DNA from: Kapaibacterium sp044224925
GTDB taxonomy: Bacteria > Bacteroidota > Ignavibacteria > Kapaibacteriales > Kapaibacteriaceae
Length of the DNA stretch: 64,000 nucleotides
Assembly: GCA_044224925.1 (NCBI GenBank)
Contig: JBGAJM010000004.1
Span: 1 to 64,000, forward strand
Reading direction: 5' to 3'
In this document: positions 62,441 to 64,000 of the stretch, one piece after another
Numbering within the stretch: position 1 is the stretch's first letter
How the letters are laid out: every line of letters starts with the position of its first letter
Made by a program: the position numbers and the translations under genes
Notes under the pieces: model-generated
The model's input: only the letters and a program-made list of their open reading frames with translations
What the model was told of the DNA's origin: nothing
The model's database searches: none

Positions 62441-63904
62441 ATGCAGATACGACTCTATACGACCATGGATCGCGACGTTCGCGAATTCCTTCCCATCGAT
62501 CCGAACGACGTGCGCATCTATTCCTGCGGACCCACCGTGTACGATGTGGCCCATATCGGCAACATGCGGTCATTCCTGTCCATGGACCTCTTGCAGCGCG
62601 TCCTCCGCACCGTTGGCGGGTACAAGGTGCGGTGGGTGATGAACATCACGGACATCGATGACAAGACCATCGATGGAAGTCGTACCGGAAGCGCTCGCTG
62701 GCTGCCCGCCATGGGGGAGCAGACAACGGATGTGCGCGAGAATCTGCGCGCCTTTACGACCTACTACGAAGACGTGTTCAGACAGGACATCACAACGCTC
62801 GGCATTCAACCGTCCGACTTTTTTGCCATGCCGCGCGCCACGGACTTCATTGCGCCGATGATGGACCTGATCAAGGACATCGTTGCCGCCGGCTTTGGCT
62901 ATGTGAGCGATGGCAGTGTGTACTTCAATGTGAATGCCTATCGAAAGCACTACACGTACGGACGTCTCTTCACCATCGACGTGGAGCATTTCCGCGAAGG
63001 TGTTCGCATCGACGCCGATGAATACGATCGGGAATCGGTGAGCGACTTCGTGTTGTGGAAGGGTCGCAAGGAGGGAGAGCCATCGTGGGACCTTGAGATC
63101 GACGGAGTGCCATTGCCCGGCAGACCGGGATGGCACATTGAATGTTCTGCCATGAGCAAGGAACTCCTCGGACTTCCGTTCGACATCCACACGGGTGGCG
63201 TCGATCTTCGATTCCCGCATCACGAAGACGAGATCGCACAGTGCTGCGCGGGATATCACGTGCAAGAGCAGGCCAACTACTGGATGCACAATGAGTTCCT
63301 GGAGATCGAAGGGAAGAAGATGAGCAAGTCGCTCGGAAACTTCTTCACGCTTCGCGATCTGCTGAACCGTGGATACGATCCGCTCGATATCCGCTTTGCC
63401 ATGATCGGCTCGCACTATCGTGCGTTGTTCAATTTCACGATCGACGGACTCGCTGCTTCGGTGAAGGCGCGAGAGCGTGTGCAGGACTACATCTACGACC
63501 TCGCCGATGTGATGGCATCATCGGTGATCACGGAACATCGTCCTTCGGTGCACTCGTTGCGCACGTCGGTGTTCGCAGAGCTGGCCGACGATCTGCATAC
63601 GCCAAAGGCGCTTGCTGCCTTATTCTCGTTCATGAACGATCACAAGGCCGTCACCCTATCGGCGTCCGATGCCGAGATCGTACTGGGCGTTCTGCAAGAA
63701 CTCAACACCGTCTTCGCGGTCTGGTCATTCGGTCCACGTCCCACCGTTGTTGTTCCCGACGACGTGACCGCACTTGCCGAACAGCGTTGGGCTGCACGTG
63801 CAGAGAAGAACTGGGCCGAGTCTGACCGATTGCGCGATGCGATCAATGCACTCGGCTGGTCGATGATGGACGGAAAGACGTCGTACACACTGGAGAAACT
63901 CTGA
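62441..63904 (+). CDS. cysS: Cysteinyl-tRNA synthetase
   Basis: A 487-residue class I aminoacyl-tRNA synthetase. The zinc cysteine in YSCGPTVYDVAHIGNMRSFL with the HIGN (HIGH-equivalent) motif, the WHIECSAMS and THHED-like FPHHEDEIAQ zinc ligands, and the KMSKSLGN loop are intact. The C-terminal anticodon-binding helices include LAEQRWAARAEKNWAESDRLRDAINALGW. Its stop overlaps the start of the next gene by one base. Confidence 0.98.
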   Translation: MQIRLYTTMDRDVREFLPIDPNDVRIYSCGPTVYDVAHIGNMRSFLSMDLLQRVLRTVGGYKVRWVMNITDIDDKTIDGSRTGSARWLPAMGEQTTDVRENLRAFTTYYEDVFRQDITTLGIQPSDFFAMPRATDFIAPMMDLIKDIVAAGFGYVSDGSVYFNVNAYRKHYTYGRLFTIDVEHFREGVRIDADEYDRESVSDFVLWKGRKEGEPSWDLEIDGVPLPGRPGWHIECSAMSKELLGLPFDIHTGGVDLRFPHHEDEIAQCCAGYHVQEQANYWMHNEFLEIEGKKMSKSLGNFFTLRDLLNRGYDPLDIRFAMIGSHYRALFNFTIDGLAASVKARERVQDYIYDLADVMASSVITEHRPSVHSLRTSVFAELADDLHTPKALAALFSFMNDHKAVTLSASDAEIVLGVLQELNTVFAVWSFGPRPTVVVPDDVTALAEQRWAARAEKNWAESDRLRDAINALGWSMMDGKTSYTLEKL

Positions 63905-64000
63905 TGCATGTTGGCGTGATCGGTGCCGGAAAGGTCGGACTCTCGATCGCGCGAGCATTGCAGAGCAAGGACATTCCTACGTGGGTGCAGAGTCGACGCG
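63904..64000 (+). CDS. Rossmann-fold protein (3'-truncated)
   Basis: Only the first 32 codons lie in the window: HVGVIGAGKVGLSIARALQS, a GxGxxG dinucleotide-binding N-terminus. The start overlaps the cysS stop (TGATG). It could be a Rossmann-like/DUF2520 oxidoreductase or a proC-like protein; the window cannot decide. Confidence 0.7.
   Translation, partial: MHVGVIGAGKVGLSIARALQSKDIPTWVQSRR

Overview
This 64 kb window is a densely coding chromosomal segment from a Gram-negative member of the Bacteroidota/Chlorobi (FCB) lineage. An Ignavibacteria- or Kapabacteria-like organism is my best guess. The grounds are a type IX secretion plug protein (DUF5103-like), several secreted proteins with T9SS-type C-terminal sorting domains, BamD and SurA-like outer-membrane biogenesis factors, a moderately high GC content, and TAnnTTTG boxes of the Bacteroidota sigma factor just upstream of starts. 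The taxonomic placement is inference. I see no rRNA, tRNA, CRISPR array, transposase, prophage or integrase. The largest gap between genes is about 150 bases (14810-14959).

Layout. 1-6056: the end of a LamG/T9SS cargo gene, free-methionine-R-sulfoxide reductase, a GNAT acetyltransferase, two lipoproteins on the minus strand and a lamin-tail-domain exported protein. 6083-9418: polyphosphate kinase and a LolC/E-type permease. 9389-14809 (minus): lepA, three tandem signal peptidase I genes and hemW. 14960-16932: two tandem LamG exported paralogues separated by an 11-mer tandem repeat. 16970-24182 (minus): one long compact gene run containing an SRPBCC/GyrI-like protein, a membrane protein, a small protein, era, bamD, a thioesterase, the T9SS plug, ruvB and an exported VOC protein.

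24215-38479 is the most unusual part. Two giant minus-strand genes of unknown function (1692 and 1413 residues, the first with a Tat-like signal and a long coiled coil) are divergent from a two-gene operon. That operon encodes a jelly-roll plus seven-bladed RCC1 propeller protein and an outer-membrane barrel. Two overlapping parvulin-type chaperone genes converge on the barrel gene.

41943-46302 (minus): a BNR/sialidase-like exported protein, then PAP2 phosphatase, carbon-nitrogen hydrolase and murC. 46428-51552: two tandem T9SS cargo paralogues. 51629-54480: a di-heme cytochrome lipoprotein, a Rieske lipoprotein and an outer-membrane barrel in one operon. 54511-64000: asd, manC, a small conserved protein, hutI, a 1129-residue T9SS cargo, a YgiD-like dioxygenase, cysS and the start of a Rossmann protein.

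A dispersed family of heptanucleotide tandem repeats (TCACTYG) occurs at four sites, one inside hemW. It is accompanied at 43.4 kb by an 11-mer purine/pyrimidine array that also occurs at 15.9 kb. These arrays sit at gene ends, supply stop codons and C-termini (murC, the VOC gene), and in the 11-mer case supply a probable start codon.
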